Shown here: piece after piece, positions 49,010 through 60,479 of the stretch
Layout of the letters: the number at the start of each line of letters is the position of its first letter
How positions within the stretch are numbered: the first letter of the stretch is position 1
Source of the DNA: Caprella mutica
Lineage: Eukaryota > Arthropoda > Malacostraca > Amphipoda > Caprellidae
Direction: 5' to 3'
DNA length: 64,000 bases
Assembly: GCA_947561585.1 (NCBI GenBank)
Contig: CANNZV010000121.1
Location: 496,001 to 560,000 of the forward strand
The notes under the pieces: generated by a model
What the model saw: only the letters and a program-made list of their open reading frames with translations
What the model was told of the DNA's origin: nothing
The model's database searches: none
Made by a program: the position numbers and the translations under genes

Positions 49010-49940
49010 GGGTACATTACTAATTAACAATCAGTTTCACATCTTCGGTCATACAGGGTGGCGCAAAAAAAAATGTAACCCATTTTCAAATTAGTTTATT
49101 TTACAAACTATTAAAGCTAGAAAGTTCTAAAAACAGAGTTTTATTCCTATAGTTATTTTACATAATTCATGAAAATCTGGTAAAGTTACGACTGAATTAA
49201 ACATCCTGCAGAGAATTGAAGATATATAAATAAAAAGGGCTTGCGCGAGGACGAAAAACACAAGAAGACTTCAGAAAAGGTATAATTTATTTCCATATGG
49301 TAGAAGTAGAGGTTAAAAAAAAATTCTATTTTATTTTAATTAACGTTTTGTTTATTGGCCGTTTCATTCATGGAAATACTTCTTCATGACCAATCACGAT
49401 GTCTTCTTCAAAAAGAGCATTTCTTTGCAGAAACCATCTTGAGAAATTTAGACTGTGCGGTAGATCAGTTCATAAGAGTACAAGCCTCACATGCATGTTG
49501 AAGGATGATGCTTCACATCATGTTTAACAATTCGGTGGAATGTGTTTTTAGTGATGTCTAATTCACTCCTTCTGATTGATATGATTGGATTCTCAATAAA
49601 TAGTTCATGAATAAGATGTTCGTGAGGACGAATATTTCCTCCTCACGCAAAACCTTTTTATTTACCTTTTTTTAATTCGCTGCAGGATGTATAATTTTTG
49701 CCTTAGCTTTAACAGATTCTCAAGATAGATGCAGAAAAAGTAAAAGAATAAAATGATTTTTTTAGAAAATTTCTAGCTTTAATTGTTTGTAAAATGAAGT
49801 AGTTTGAAAATGGGTTTCCTTTTTTTTTGCGCAACCCTGTTTAGGAAGAAAAAATGATATCATAATAATTACTTAATTTTAATTTCGTTTTTCCTATATG
49901 ACCGAAGATGTGAAACCGTACGATAATTCGTAACTTACCC
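49010..49940. mobile_element. TA-MITE family, copy 6, interrupted by a mariner-like element
   Basis: The left arm is 49010-49053 (GGGTACATTACTAATTAACA, TTTCACATCTTCGGTCATA) and the right arm 49840-49940 (CCTATATGACCGAAGATGTG, CGATAATTCGTAACTTACCC). TA flanks both ends (49008-49009, 49941-49942). The intervening 786 bp is a separate transposon relic. Confidence 0.8.
49054..49839 (-). mobile_element. Decayed mariner-like transposon with long inverted repeats and transposase relic
   Basis: Ends CAGGGTGGCGCAAAA and TTTTGCGCAACCCTG are inverted. The arms extend inward about 150-190 bases, including CCTGCAGAGAATTGAAG against its right-side complement. The left end abuts TA. On the minus strand, 49510-49640 reads IRRSELDITKNTFHRIV then HDVKHHP, like the helix-turn-helix of mariner-type transposases. 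About 49345-49400 reads HEEVFP, stop, MKRPINKT, like the second catalytic Asp/Glu block. Stops, frameshifts and missing sequence make it inactive. Confidence 0.65.
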
Positions 49941-50719
49941 TATCACACTTCCATCTGGTAACTGTGACTTTACCCTACACTCTGCTGTTCCAGTCAAACT
50001 AACTCATGAGAACTTTTTCTCCGAAAAAAGAAGAGACGAACTTAGTAATTAGATAGCATTGGTCAGTGAATTAGAAGTTTTAATGGTGGCAGGTGGTTAG
50101 GAGTTATTCGGACTTTGATGATCGCTTCTATTAACCTCCAGATGGTTTCAATTAGACTAAATTACAAAAGTTCAAAACCCTTATTTCGCCAGATTGTAAC
50201 ATTGACCAAATGTGAACGTCAATGTTCAGCTTGAAAAAGTCATGATTAACTGGAGAGGTACTGACGTTTTTAAATTACTAAATCTATTGTAGATGAGCTT
50301 CGCTGTATAAGTTAATTTATTCACTGCTGATAGTGGCCATTGGTGACCACTTTTTCGAAATCAATAAATACATTCCTAAATATTATTGTACTATCAAATC
50401 ATTCAAGAAAATCGGCAGTAATTTCTATATGTATTCTTAATAGAATGCTTCTATAAGCATGAAAAAAATATTCCAAAATGATACAATTTCCAGGCTACAG
50501 AGCCACGGACTTGTTGTATCTAAAATGAAATAATTTGGCAGTCAAATATGTAAATTCCCCCTACAAATGAAATGAACAAACAAAACTGAGGGGAAGGTAG
50601 GTAGAGTAATCAAATAGAAGGTGCAGAAATTTAGTCATATCTAAACTATACTGCATGATATTTAATTTAAAACACTCACGGTTTGATTTACTTGTTTTTA
50701 AAAGAGAAAAAGGTAAGTA
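49941..50719. other. Unique intron sequence
   Basis: No gene or repeat recognised. AGAAAAAGGTAAGTAG near 50706 is a donor-like word just left of the next MITE. Confidence 0.45.
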
Positions 50720-50927
50720 GGGTAAAATACGAATTATCGGTCAGTTTCACATCTTCGGTCATATAAGAAAAAACTATATTATAATTGTTATTTTATTTTT
50801 ATTGTTATCCATGATACCTGCAGGTATCATACATACTAATTAAAATAAAAATAAACTAACAATTATAATATAGTTTTTTCTTATATGACCGAAGATGCGA
50901 AACTGACCGATAATTCGTATTTTACCC
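50720..50927. mobile_element. TA-MITE family, copy 7 (best preserved)
   Basis: TA flanks at 50718-50719 and 50928-50929. Ends GGGTAAAATACGAATTATCG and CGATAATTCGTATTTTACCC are perfect inverted repeats. Inner arms CATCTTCGGTCATATAAGAA and TTCTTATATGACCGAAGATG are perfect too. The core at 50802-50836 carries the TATCCATGATACC palindrome shared with an unrelated MITE. Confidence 0.88.
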
Positions 50928-51424
50928 TAGAAAGTATTTAGAAAGTAACACTTGGGAAATAGTAATTAGTTTTTAACTCTAAACCACTATGTGTTATTTT
51001 TCGTTATAAGGGAATAATCCTATAAAAAGCATGCCAGAATTTCCCTTAATATTATCTCATAAGTACCTATAATCCTATGAGCATAATCCAAAAAATATGA
51101 TCCCATAGATGGAGAAATAGGAAGGTGGTTTGTTATCCTTCCATAACGGTTTGTTTATCAGAGGAATATAAGACGTGGATGCATTGAAAGATATCGTGGC
51201 TATAAATTTGCAGCTTTACAACCTCCCTAACAAGCAAAGTAGGAAACTTCCACCGCTACTTTCTTCGTTATACCATTCCAAAGTTTGGGCAGATAGAGCA
51301 CTTTAGAGTCTGCTCAATTGAATCCTTCTGTCGGGACTTATTGAAATCTCCACCTTCCTTTTCGAAAACCTTTATCGAATACCAGGTCACCTTTTCTTGC
51401 ATCTATAGTTTGTACCTCAACTTT
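50928..51424. other. Unique sequence
   Basis: Less AT-biased between 51220 and 51400. No gene recognised. Confidence 0.4.
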
Positions 51425-51505
51425 TCTGCCAGGAGAAAAAGTTATGGTGGGGACATAGAGAATAAATTTAATCCTCTATAGCCCCACCATACATTTCTCT
51501 CTACG
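51425..51505. mobile_element. GGGGCCATAGAAGA foldback family, copy 4
   Basis: GAAAAAGTTATGGTGGGGAC ATAGAG pairs with CTCTATAGCCCCACCATACA about 20 bases downstream, ending in TTTCTCTC. Confidence 0.55.
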
Positions 51506-53904
51506 ACTTCATGTCGCGAAATAATTTTTCAAAATTACTAACCAACTAAATATGAATAAATTTGAATAACCTTCTATGTCCTGAATAAATTTAAGAGTAA
51601 AAACGCGATTTTTTATGTCTTATGGTATTTTTGTAATATATAGGTATAGAAAGCATATTAAACAATAGGATAATTTTATTTATTTCAAAAATTAAATTAC
51701 AAATACATGAAAGAGTTTTATCGATCATTAAGGAAATAATCTCAAAAAGCGCGCAAAATACATCACAAGAAAGGGGACACATATGTCGCCTTAGGGTATA
51801 CAATGATACAGGGTGAAGTAAAATGTGTAAAGATGACAATATTTTAGTAGAGCTTTATATTCCATTCAACCTTTTCCTGCAATTGTACTCCTGAATGAAG
51901 GCACTCCTTTAAAAGAATGTAGCTGGAGAGGATATGAAGAGTATAGAGTGCGGGCTTGTGTTCATCCACGTCAGTGTCTCCTCTGTGTTCCAGTCTATTT
52001 TAATTTAAGGCTTGGAGAGAATAATGTAGTAAATTACAAGCGGGAGAGTCTGGTGCTAAAGTATCCGCACTCGGGCAACCCATTTGCATAATGTGGCGTG
52101 ATACGCACTCTCAAAATTTACTCTTCAGCCGAACTCAGCTTAAAATATCACAGAAAATATGGGAGCGGATATACATCCCGTATGTCACTGTAGAATAATA
52201 GATGGTGAAACTTGCCTGAGTCATATAACTGTTTAAACTTTAAATTGAATTATAATTTTTAGTAAATTTCAATAAAAAATTTAGCGTTTCAATATATTGC
52301 AATTATATTCTGCTAAATCTATGTATGAATTATTTTAATAGAAATAAGATCAAGAATGATATATAATATTTTGACAAAAGTAAGACTGTGCAGTCATTTT
52401 TCTTTCTTTTTACAAGCATCTACTTGTAAAACAAGCGAACAATTTGCACAGTAAAGTAGTACCACGAGGAAAAAAATACCTACCTACTTATACTATCACC
52501 ATACATTTTAAAAGGTTCATACTCAACTGGAAATCCATTTATAAAACATCATTTTAAATTAAGTTTTGAAGCCTTGACCTGATGATGAATAGAAAACTTT
52601 CTTTTCAAAAGCATTAAAAAAAACTCTTGATAAATATCACACATTGTCTCAATTAATTAGATAGTATAACCACTAACTAACATCACATTCAATGTTCTAT
52701 ATACAAAAGTACACCGGCAGTGCAGTTCCCCGCGTTCTATTCCAGGGTCTCATCGCGTATTCATATTAGTGCGGTATTATGATTTTTAGTAGCGGAAGCA
52801 ACAAGCTGAGTCTGGCAGTCATTTCGAATGGAAAAATTTGACGACAAGAGCTGAGCGGAGAAATGTTATACTAATGACTGGGTAGAGTTTTTAAGGGTGT
52901 GTATATGAATGGTGTCTGTTGCTTGATGCTAATGACACTATTTTTATCACTTTTTATATTTAGAGGTGGTTTATTATAATTATTTATATACTTATTGCGT
53001 ATACAAGTACACGTAGATAGATTAGCTTATATTTATGTGTGCATGCTTTGAATTGGTGCCTATGCACATAATTCCTTTGAAATTACATATAAAAATATTT
53101 GATATAGAAATAAGATGTGGCATATTTATATTTTATCTATTTATGTAATTAACAAAAAAATTAATTAAAGTAAAGACGCAAATTATTTGAGTTTTAAGCA
53201 ATTAGATAGATATTATTTATTCAGTTAATCAGCCAGTTGAGATTTAAACAGCACATATTTTTCTCAATACATCCTCTCTTTTAAGATACAATAAATGCTA
53301 GAGAACACCACCCTCCCCTTCTCCAATACTTGACTCTTCTTACAAACTCATATGACTCGCACAGACTCGAACTCAGCACGACTCAACTTCTGATTTGATG
53401 GCTGTAGAAAAAGTGTCTCCAGAAGTCGTTTCAGTTGGTGCGTCTCCGGCTTATGGTACGCCAGAGGACGACGGACAGGTTAAAGCTGATAGAGAGTTAC
53501 GGGTATCGTAATTACGGTTACGTACGCACTTCCAATAAACTCACTGATTTAAAAAAAGAAACGGAAACAAGATTGAGTGTGGGCGAATGTTTTGCCAGTG
53601 ATTGTTCATAGAATTTTAATGGATTTAAAGTTGTATAATTTAATACGGATATAATTAAAGAAGATATGTTAATACGACATTGTGCATGTAAATGTATATT
53701 TTGTATACTGAATATTGTAAACGAATAATATATAATAAATGTTATGTATATATTATACATATTCCTACACATTGAAATACATATGATGTGAATATAATAT
53801 AAAATAAATAACGTTAACGTATATTCATTTATTATTTCCTACAGAAAATTCATTTCTCCACAGTTCCCACAACAATTAATATCTCTGTAGCCCATCTACG
53901 TGAA
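51506..53904. other. Unique intron sequence, no supported gene
   Basis: Minus-strand frames at 51591-51839 and 53518-53772 are unrecognised. The stretch 52515-52620 (TCATACTCAACTGGAAATCC, CCTGATGATGAATAGAAAAC) resembles parts of the foldback insertion at 54.66-55.14 kb. Confidence 0.4.
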
Positions 53905-53909
53905 GATAT

Positions 53910-54297
53910 TATCTCTACTTTTCATAACTTCATTATCTCCATATTTCATATCTTATCTATCCGTACTTCATCTTCATTTCTTATCTCTCCTTACTTCATA
54001 TCTTATCTCTCCATATTTCATATCTTATCTCTCCTTACTTCATATCTTATCTCTCCATATTTCATATCTTATCTCTCCTTACTTCATATCTTATCTCTCC
54101 ATATTTCATATCTTATCTCTCCTTACTTCATATCTTATCTCTCCATATTTCATATCTTATCTCTCCATATTTCATATCTTATCTCTCCAGACTTCATATC
54201 TTATCTCTCCATATTTCATATCTTATCTCTTCAGACTTCATATCTTATCTCTCCATACTTCATATCTTATCTCTCCATACTTCATATCTTATCTCCC
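53910..54297. repeat. 22-bp minisatellite, about 17 copies
   Basis: Units of TATCTCTCCATATTTCATAT plus CT, alternating CCATATTT with CCTTACTT and then CCATACTT. Strongly pyrimidine-rich on plus. The long Ser/Leu/Ile/Tyr frame is a by-product. Confidence 0.94.
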
Positions 54298-54661
54298 TTA
54301 TCTCGCCGCGAATTACCCAGAATTGCATTATAGCACCACTGACGTCAAACATTACATCTAATCAGTAGCTGTACAAACACATGTACAATGTAAATACATG
54401 CATTTATTAAAATCATGTTTTAATAAAAGAATATTTTTTTTAATTTGATTAACTTTTTGTTTTATTTTTTTGTTTTATTATAAAAAAAACTATGATGACA
54501 ATTTAATATTTTATGTCATAGACTTATAGACTTAAATATAGAATTACAGGATGCTCACAGTGATAATAATCTTTGTTGAATAAAATAATGTAATTTTCGC
54601 TTAGATGGTTAAGAATATGCTTAAAATTACGGATTACATATTAAGGTACAATTAGTTAAGT

Positions 54662-55137
54662 GATGGAAAAGATTCAAACTCAACGGGAAATCCATATTAT
54701 TATGAGGTTATTTAAACTCCACATTGAAAGTTTTATCAGGTTTCAAGCTTTCGAATAGAAAGATTTCTATTCATCATCAGGAGAAGGATGGAAAACCTGG
54801 ACCTGACAATGAATTTTATGACCAATGGTTGTATGTTGGATACCGTCTAATTCGCCTCCACGGGAGTGGTTTACTTCGGACTGCCAATGAATTTTGTGAC
54901 CAACATATGAAGCTAACCAAGACCATTCAGATGAAACACTTCAACTAAAGATGCGAAAGAACAAAAAGTTAGATAGCTGAAATAGAAAGACGGTATCCAA
55001 CATACAACCATTGGTCATAAAATTCATTGTCAGGTCCAGGTTTTCCACCTTTCTCCTGATGATGAATGGAAATCTTTCTATTCGAAAGCTTGAAACCTGA
55101 TAAAACTTTCAATGTTGAGTTTAAATAACCTCATAAT
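54662..55137. mobile_element. Foldback insertion flanked by a 12-bp direct repeat
   Basis: AATTAGTTAAGT occurs at 54650-54661 and 55138-55149. Inside, about 155-base arms (54696-54855 and 54985-55137) are inverted: TATTATGAGGTTATTTAAAC, GTTTTATCAGGTTTCAAGCT, AACCTGGACCTGACAATGAA and GACGGTATCCAACATACAAC with their complements. The spacer is about 130 bases. A 74-codon frame spans it without a recognisable domain. A 12-bp duplication is atypical for DNA MITEs and could reflect a retrotransposed or template-switched copy. Confidence 0.65.
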
Positions 55138-55149
55138 AATTAGTTAAGT

Positions 55150-55832
55150 ATGTAAGACAAGATTTGTAATTTTTATTTTTTATGTAATCCTATACAAATA
55201 TTTAAATAAAACATTGCAGACATTTACTAGAAAAGGGGCGTAACCAATCATCATCTTATATATTAATATTATTTGTTGATAAATCATATATTTGTTCAGC
55301 TTAAATAGCTTAAAATCCGACCACATTTAGAAAATAACATTTTCTGTAACAGAAGATATTATTTTTCCATTAAAAACAAGAATATAATTTTTGAACTAAT
55401 AAATCAACATAGTGAAAAGTAAGTGAAATATTCTACTCAATTACCGTAGAGTTTACCAAGCGAATACAATCCTTGACTTGTTTACCCCAAGAACATACTG
55501 TGAATAAGCGAGTATTCATTTTTGAATTTTCCAACAGAAATATGTTTGAGTGGAGAAAATGGAGTTGTTTACCACATTCGTATTTGAAATACAGTGCATG
55601 TTATTCGAGTAACTATTGGATATTTTTTCATATAAAAAAAATAAAAGTGTATTCACAGCAAGAGGTCATTGTTTTCATTTGCTTTGTTAAATAAAATATA
55701 CAGTTTAATTTACATTTTAAACTAATATCAAAATATAATGCTTTTGACAAAAAGAAAAGATTTTAGGAGTTTTGATTATTTTTTATTTATAATGTAATAT
55801 TTGATTTTCCTTATAATAATTTTTTTTTTTAA
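55150..55832. other. AT-rich unique sequence
   Basis: A 73-codon frame (55473-55694) is unrecognised. No other feature. Confidence 0.4.
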
Positions 55833-56150
55833 ATCCGGATTACAGAAAGATACAGGTAACTAAAGATACTGTATCCAAAAAATCCTAATACAAATAAATC
55901 CGAATACAAAAAAAAATCCGGATTACAGAAAGATACGAGTAGCTAAAGATACTGTATCCAAAAAATCCTAATACAAATAAATCCGAATACAAAAAAAAAT
56001 ACGGATTACAGAAAGATACGGGTAGCTAAAGATACAGTCTCCAAAAAATCCTAATACAAATAAATCCGAATACAAAATAATCCGGATTAAAGAAAGATAC
56101 GGGTAGCTAAAGATACTGTATCCAAAAAATCCTAATGCAGAAAAAAATCC
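55833..56150. repeat. 83-bp tandem repeat, about 4 copies
   Basis: Units include TCCGGATTACAGAAAGATAC, GGTAGCTAAAGATACTGTAT and CCAAAAAATCCTAATACAAA. CGGATTA recurs at 83-base spacing (55837, 55920, 56003). The last unit decays. Confidence 0.9.
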
Positions 56151-56861
56151 GAAATTTCAAGAAAATCAGGATTTCAATATTTTTTTAAATCCATGGCTTG
56201 AAAACTGGTTTAAAACACCTATTTGAACTGATTTACGACACACATCTGTACTGCATTACAACACATCCGCACAGACTGATTACATCAAAGGAGTTGAAAG
56301 TATCTTCAAGTCACTACACAGTGCCCTGAATGCCTTTAACTTGTACAACATCCAAACAAACACACACACAGAGAGTGGCTAATCCAATGAGTGTGTCCTA
56401 TCTTTGTTCTTATGATGCTTCTGCAAACTAATGCCTTTCACAACACAAATGACCTTATTAGTTCAATTGAATGGATGTAGTCAAGTTGAAACTCATAGTG
56501 AGGAAACAATCCAATGAATTAGGCTGGTTAGTAAGTTTATTTAGGCTGTTTGTTAGCAATGTACAGGACACATTAGTTGATCTATAAGTTTTTATCGTTA
56601 TTTATCATCATATGCCAAAGGATTATTTCAGCTTGAATTATACTGTTCCATAATAGTGAGTTACATTTCCAAAAGAGAATGGTGATATTTTAGACAAAAT
56701 AAAATCAGAAAATGATAGCCAATACAAAGCAATAACGCAACCTTGAAGCGCAACCTTGAAGCAGTCATTAGCAGAGCAATAACCGACTGTGTGGAGTTCG
56801 GATTATTTTGAATGGTGATATTCTGCATATGAATAATATAGAGTACAAGTTAAATATTGAC
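56151..56861. other. Unique intron sequence
   Basis: Contains a short ACACACAC run near 56360. No gene recognised. Confidence 0.45.
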
Positions 56862-57026
56862 AGAAGTGAATCTTTAAATGACTGAAGTGAACCTTTAAAT
56901 GGCTGCAGTGAACCTTTAAATGACTGAAGTGTACCTTTAAATGACTGCAGTGAACCTTTAAATGACTGCAGTGAACCTTTAAATGACTGCAGTGAACCTT
57001 TAAATGACTGCAGCGAACCTTTAAAT
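56862..57026. repeat. 21-bp minisatellite, about 8 copies
   Basis: Units of GACTGCAGTGAACCTTTAAA plus T. Early copies have GACTGAAG or GGCTGCAG. Confidence 0.92.
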
Positions 57027-57495
57027 CACAAAAATGAATTTATTGTTCATCAATTCAATCAATAAAATCTTAATTTATTGAGAGCTTCTGGTCTCCTTGA
57101 GAATTTAAACTTTCAAATGTCCTTACAATTAAACTATCGTAAGTACAATCTTTTCAACATTACGCATTACAAAAGGTGATTATTATCGTCATTATTCAGA
57201 GTCGTGCGTTTCTATCTTTTCTAAAATGCAAGAAGTGCAGATGATAAATAATGCTTGCAATATTTGCACCAGACCTAATGGCTTTCAGAGCTGTAAAAAC
57301 ACACCGTGTGTGTTAGCTCAAGTCATGTTTATTGAGGAGACTGTTTGGACAGGCAGCGCATAAAGTGATTAATAAATATTAAGCTAAGGCTCTTGAGGTA
57401 TATTATTATCTGATATTTGATAACGAAAAGAAGGGTATATGAATATTATGTTTGCAGTGTTATCATAATTTGATGGTAATTACATTTGTAAAATA
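57027..57495. other. Unique AT-rich spacer
   Basis: No feature recognised. Confidence 0.45.
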
Positions 57496-57650
57496 GTGGA
57501 AGGTTATGTTGTGATCGGAATTAGTTTTGTAATATTGTTTTTGAAATAACTCAAAAAGTATTCAACCAAATAGTCTGACATTTGGTGGAACGATTGATGA
57601 TTATTCAGGAACAATTTTGTTAAATTTTTTTTGAGTGATTGGATCGATAC
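57496..57650 (+). repeat. TCAAGGTCA dispersed repeat, degraded copy 4
   Basis: GTGGAAGGTTATGTTGTGAT, AACTCAAAAAGTATTCAACC, CATTTGGTGGAACGATTG and a TTTTTTTTGAGTGATTGG remnant follow the family order. The half-site module is lost. Confidence 0.5.
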
Positions 57651-58424
57651 TTCATACTCATTTTATTTTTTCAATAACTACCAATCATGAAATATAGGAT
57701 ATAACGATAAATTGCCTCTTTTTAAAAATATTTAAAAACAATAATTAATTAGTGGCCTCAGAAGAGTATTGAGCAATAATTAAATGACTTAATTAAAGTA
57801 ACTATGCATATAGCAACCATTTAATAATACCAAGGGACAGACTGCATCCTCACTACAATCTAGAATGCAAATTAGTCAGCGTTATTAAGTCTACGGTTTC
57901 TCCTCATCAGATAAGAGAGGAAGTTCTTTTTCGAAGTCTGGTTATCTGCAGCGTTAAGATTGCAAAGTTAGAAAGAAGTCCTATGATTGTTGTAGAGGAT
58001 TATCATAACTTTCACAACTTCTGACATTGCTTATTGGGACTTCATTTATATGAAGAATCTCCACCATCCACCATTCAACTCAATATCAATCATAGGTTTA
58101 ATATTTTCAATTTTCATATTATTTTAAATGTAATTGAGATAAGAAAAAATTCACACAGTATTGTATGTATGATAATACATATAATGAATAATATATATTT
58201 ATTATATGAAAATTAGCATATAAGATGGATAAAACATTTTGATTGATAATAATCCTTAACATCATTTAAATTTGTTCTTTCTTTGATAGGTGATGTTATA
58301 CCTGGTGAAATATAGTTAAGTTGAAGTTTAAAATATGCAACTTTAAATTTTCTTATACTTATGTCCTTAAAATTGGGGGCAAAATAATTGAATTTTTCCC
58401 TCTAGTTTTTAATACTCCACATAA
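57651..58424. other. Unique AT-rich sequence
   Basis: No gene recognised. Confidence 0.45.
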
Positions 58425-58490
58425 AATTTAATCTATAAGATTTAATCTATAAAGTTTAATCTATAAAATTCAATCTATAGAATTGAATCT
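58425..58490. repeat. Short ATTTAATCTATAA repeat, about 4 copies
   Basis: About 17-bp units (AAAATTTAATCTATAAG and variants), decaying to the right. Confidence 0.75.
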
Positions 58491-58662
58491 TCAAAACTCA
58501 CTAATTTACACCCACCTGAAGTTGATTTCAATTCTCAGTGTGCTACAATAGACCCATGATTGTAGTTATTAACAAGCGATTGAGGCGAGTATTGACGATA
58601 TGCTGCTTGACTGACATGTCAGATCAAAACTATCTCACAATCAATAGAACCCAAGGTAGAAC

Positions 58663-58920
58663 ACTATGGTGGGGTCATAGAAGATTAATTCCGCCATAAC
58701 TTTCTCATAATCGACTATGACCCCCACCATAATTTTCTTCTCACTGGACATCTAAATATAAAATAAGGAGGGGTCTTACACGAATAACCAGGGTCTCCTC
58801 TTAGTCTTTCATGCCCCACCATAACTCTCCTTCTGCCCACCATAGAGTTTCTCTCCACACGTTCTGCTTGTACAATCGCACGGCACTTCATTAGCATTTG
58901 AAAAGTTAGCCCAAGAAACT
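58663..58920. mobile_element. GGGGCCATAGAAGA foldback family, copy 5, rearranged
   Basis: ATGGTGGGGTCATAGAAGAT (58666) is followed by several inverted fragments: CCATAACTTTCTC, CCCCCACCATAATTTTC, CCCCACCATAACTCTCC and CCACCATAGAGTTTCTCTCC. The right flank on minus encodes FSNANE, echoing copies 2 and 6. Confidence 0.5.
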
Positions 58921-59422
58921 AGCAGCCATTCATTCAAAAAAGACACAGTGAAAGAAGTTCTAACTCACGCAGATGCATTAAGACTGAGGACAGTTATCGT
59001 ATCTGTGCCTCTCCATAAGTATTGTCAGGGGTATTTGCCAGAGCTCCAAATAATGGAAGACTATGCACAAAACAAACACACTCTGGCTCCATCATAGCTG
59101 CAATAAAAAGATAAATAAGGAACACAAGGGCTTCTCGGTGGTGGGCAAATAGAAATAGTTTTTATTGCCTGTAGAATGTTTGATGTTTTGATGGGATACC
59201 CTACCTCCCCCCCCCCTTCCCCTCCTACACCATCTGCATCATATTCTTTTATGAGCTAAGGATGATAAAAGTATCAGTCTGAGATGGCTATACACTACCA
59301 CTTATTACCACTCTGTCTATTGTTGGATAAAGTCAAGCATCATAATATTACGCAACAGATGTTTTCCGGAAACTTATCTCAATATCTGGAAAAAAATAAG
59401 GTTCTTACATAATTCGATATTC
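58921..59422. other. Unique spacer with a C10 run
   Basis: C run at 59207-59216 in a pyrimidine-rich patch. No gene recognised. Confidence 0.45.
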
Positions 59423-59604
59423 TAATTAGGGTAGTTCTTAATTATTGGTCAGTTCCCCATTTTCGGACACAAAAGAAAAAACTATATAATAATTATTTAT
59501 TTTTATTGGTTTGATACCAATAAAAAAAAAATTATTATTAAATCGTTTTTTCTTACGTGTCCGAAAATGGGGAACTGACCGATAATTAAGAACTATCCTA
59601 ATTA
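59423..59604. mobile_element. TA-MITE family, copy 8 (variant arms)
   Basis: Ends TAATTAGGGTAGTTCTTAAT and TTAAGAACTATCCTAATTA are inverted. Arms TCAGTTCCCCATTTTCGGAC and GTCCGAAAATGGGGAACTGA are perfect. The core TATTGGTTTGATACCAATA is a diverged form of the shared palindrome. It forms a subfamily distinct from copy 7. Confidence 0.78.
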
Positions 59605-60479
59605 AATTAACATTCGCGTAAGTTCAAAGGCCTTGTCGATGACGTCCGAAAAAATTTAAATACAAGAGACTACGAAGAAGCAGTCACAGAGGAAAATAGG
59701 GGATGGACAAAGTCACCTACCACTATCTATAGTGACCAACTCATGGATCCAGGAAAGCTACTCCGTGAACAGAGTATTTTTTCTGGACATTACATCATGC
59801 ATGAATGGTTAATATTTAATCACAATAACACTGCATCAGAAGTGGCTGAAGCAGTCGGGAGAAGGATTAGGATGGTTTATTCAAATTAGAGTCAGTATGA
59901 AGCTTCCTAACTCCTGTTTCTCATCTGTCCGGCCATGAATCTCAATGAATTTGAAGAATGCCTGTCGCCTCTGGATCTCCTTAGCTTAAAATGAGCACTA
60001 AACAGCTCTCCAGAAGATTAGATTAACATTTAGAAAAGGGACAGCTTTACCCTAACACCCCCTCCAACCCCCCCCCCCCCCCCACTGTACTCTACCCATT
60101 AAATGGCTCTTATTTAGACCATTATGTGATAGATATACCCATTAGACTCACTGTAGCCCATTAGAACTATCTCTAAGCCCATTAAAAACCTTTGGAATTC
60201 CTCGAACAAATTATCATTTTCGGTTGTTTTTATTTTCGTTGAGCTTGAAGTGAAGAATGAAATGAAATTTGTAAAACAGTTGTGGTTGCATATTAAATAC
60301 AATTTAATACGGTGTATATGCTATGTAATACAGTGTAATACTAGGTATATTGTTATATAATAATATGTTATGTAATATTACACAACACTACCCATTGTGT
60401 AATAGAGGTTATGTAACATTGTGTAATAGAGATTCAACATATACAAATAATATACTATATACACACTACCCACAATGAA
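59605..60479. other. Unique sequence with a dispersed-repeat fragment and a C16 run
   Basis: The stretch 59650-59780 matches 38815-38950 (GGACAAAGTCACCTACCA, GAAAGCTACTCCGTGAA). C run at 60068-60083. Degenerate TGTAATA words at 60300-60430. No gene recognised. Confidence 0.45.

Noticed and set aside
53361..53400. tRNA-like GACTCGAACTC box that might mark a SINE
   Set aside because: No matching A box at the right spacing and no cloverleaf.
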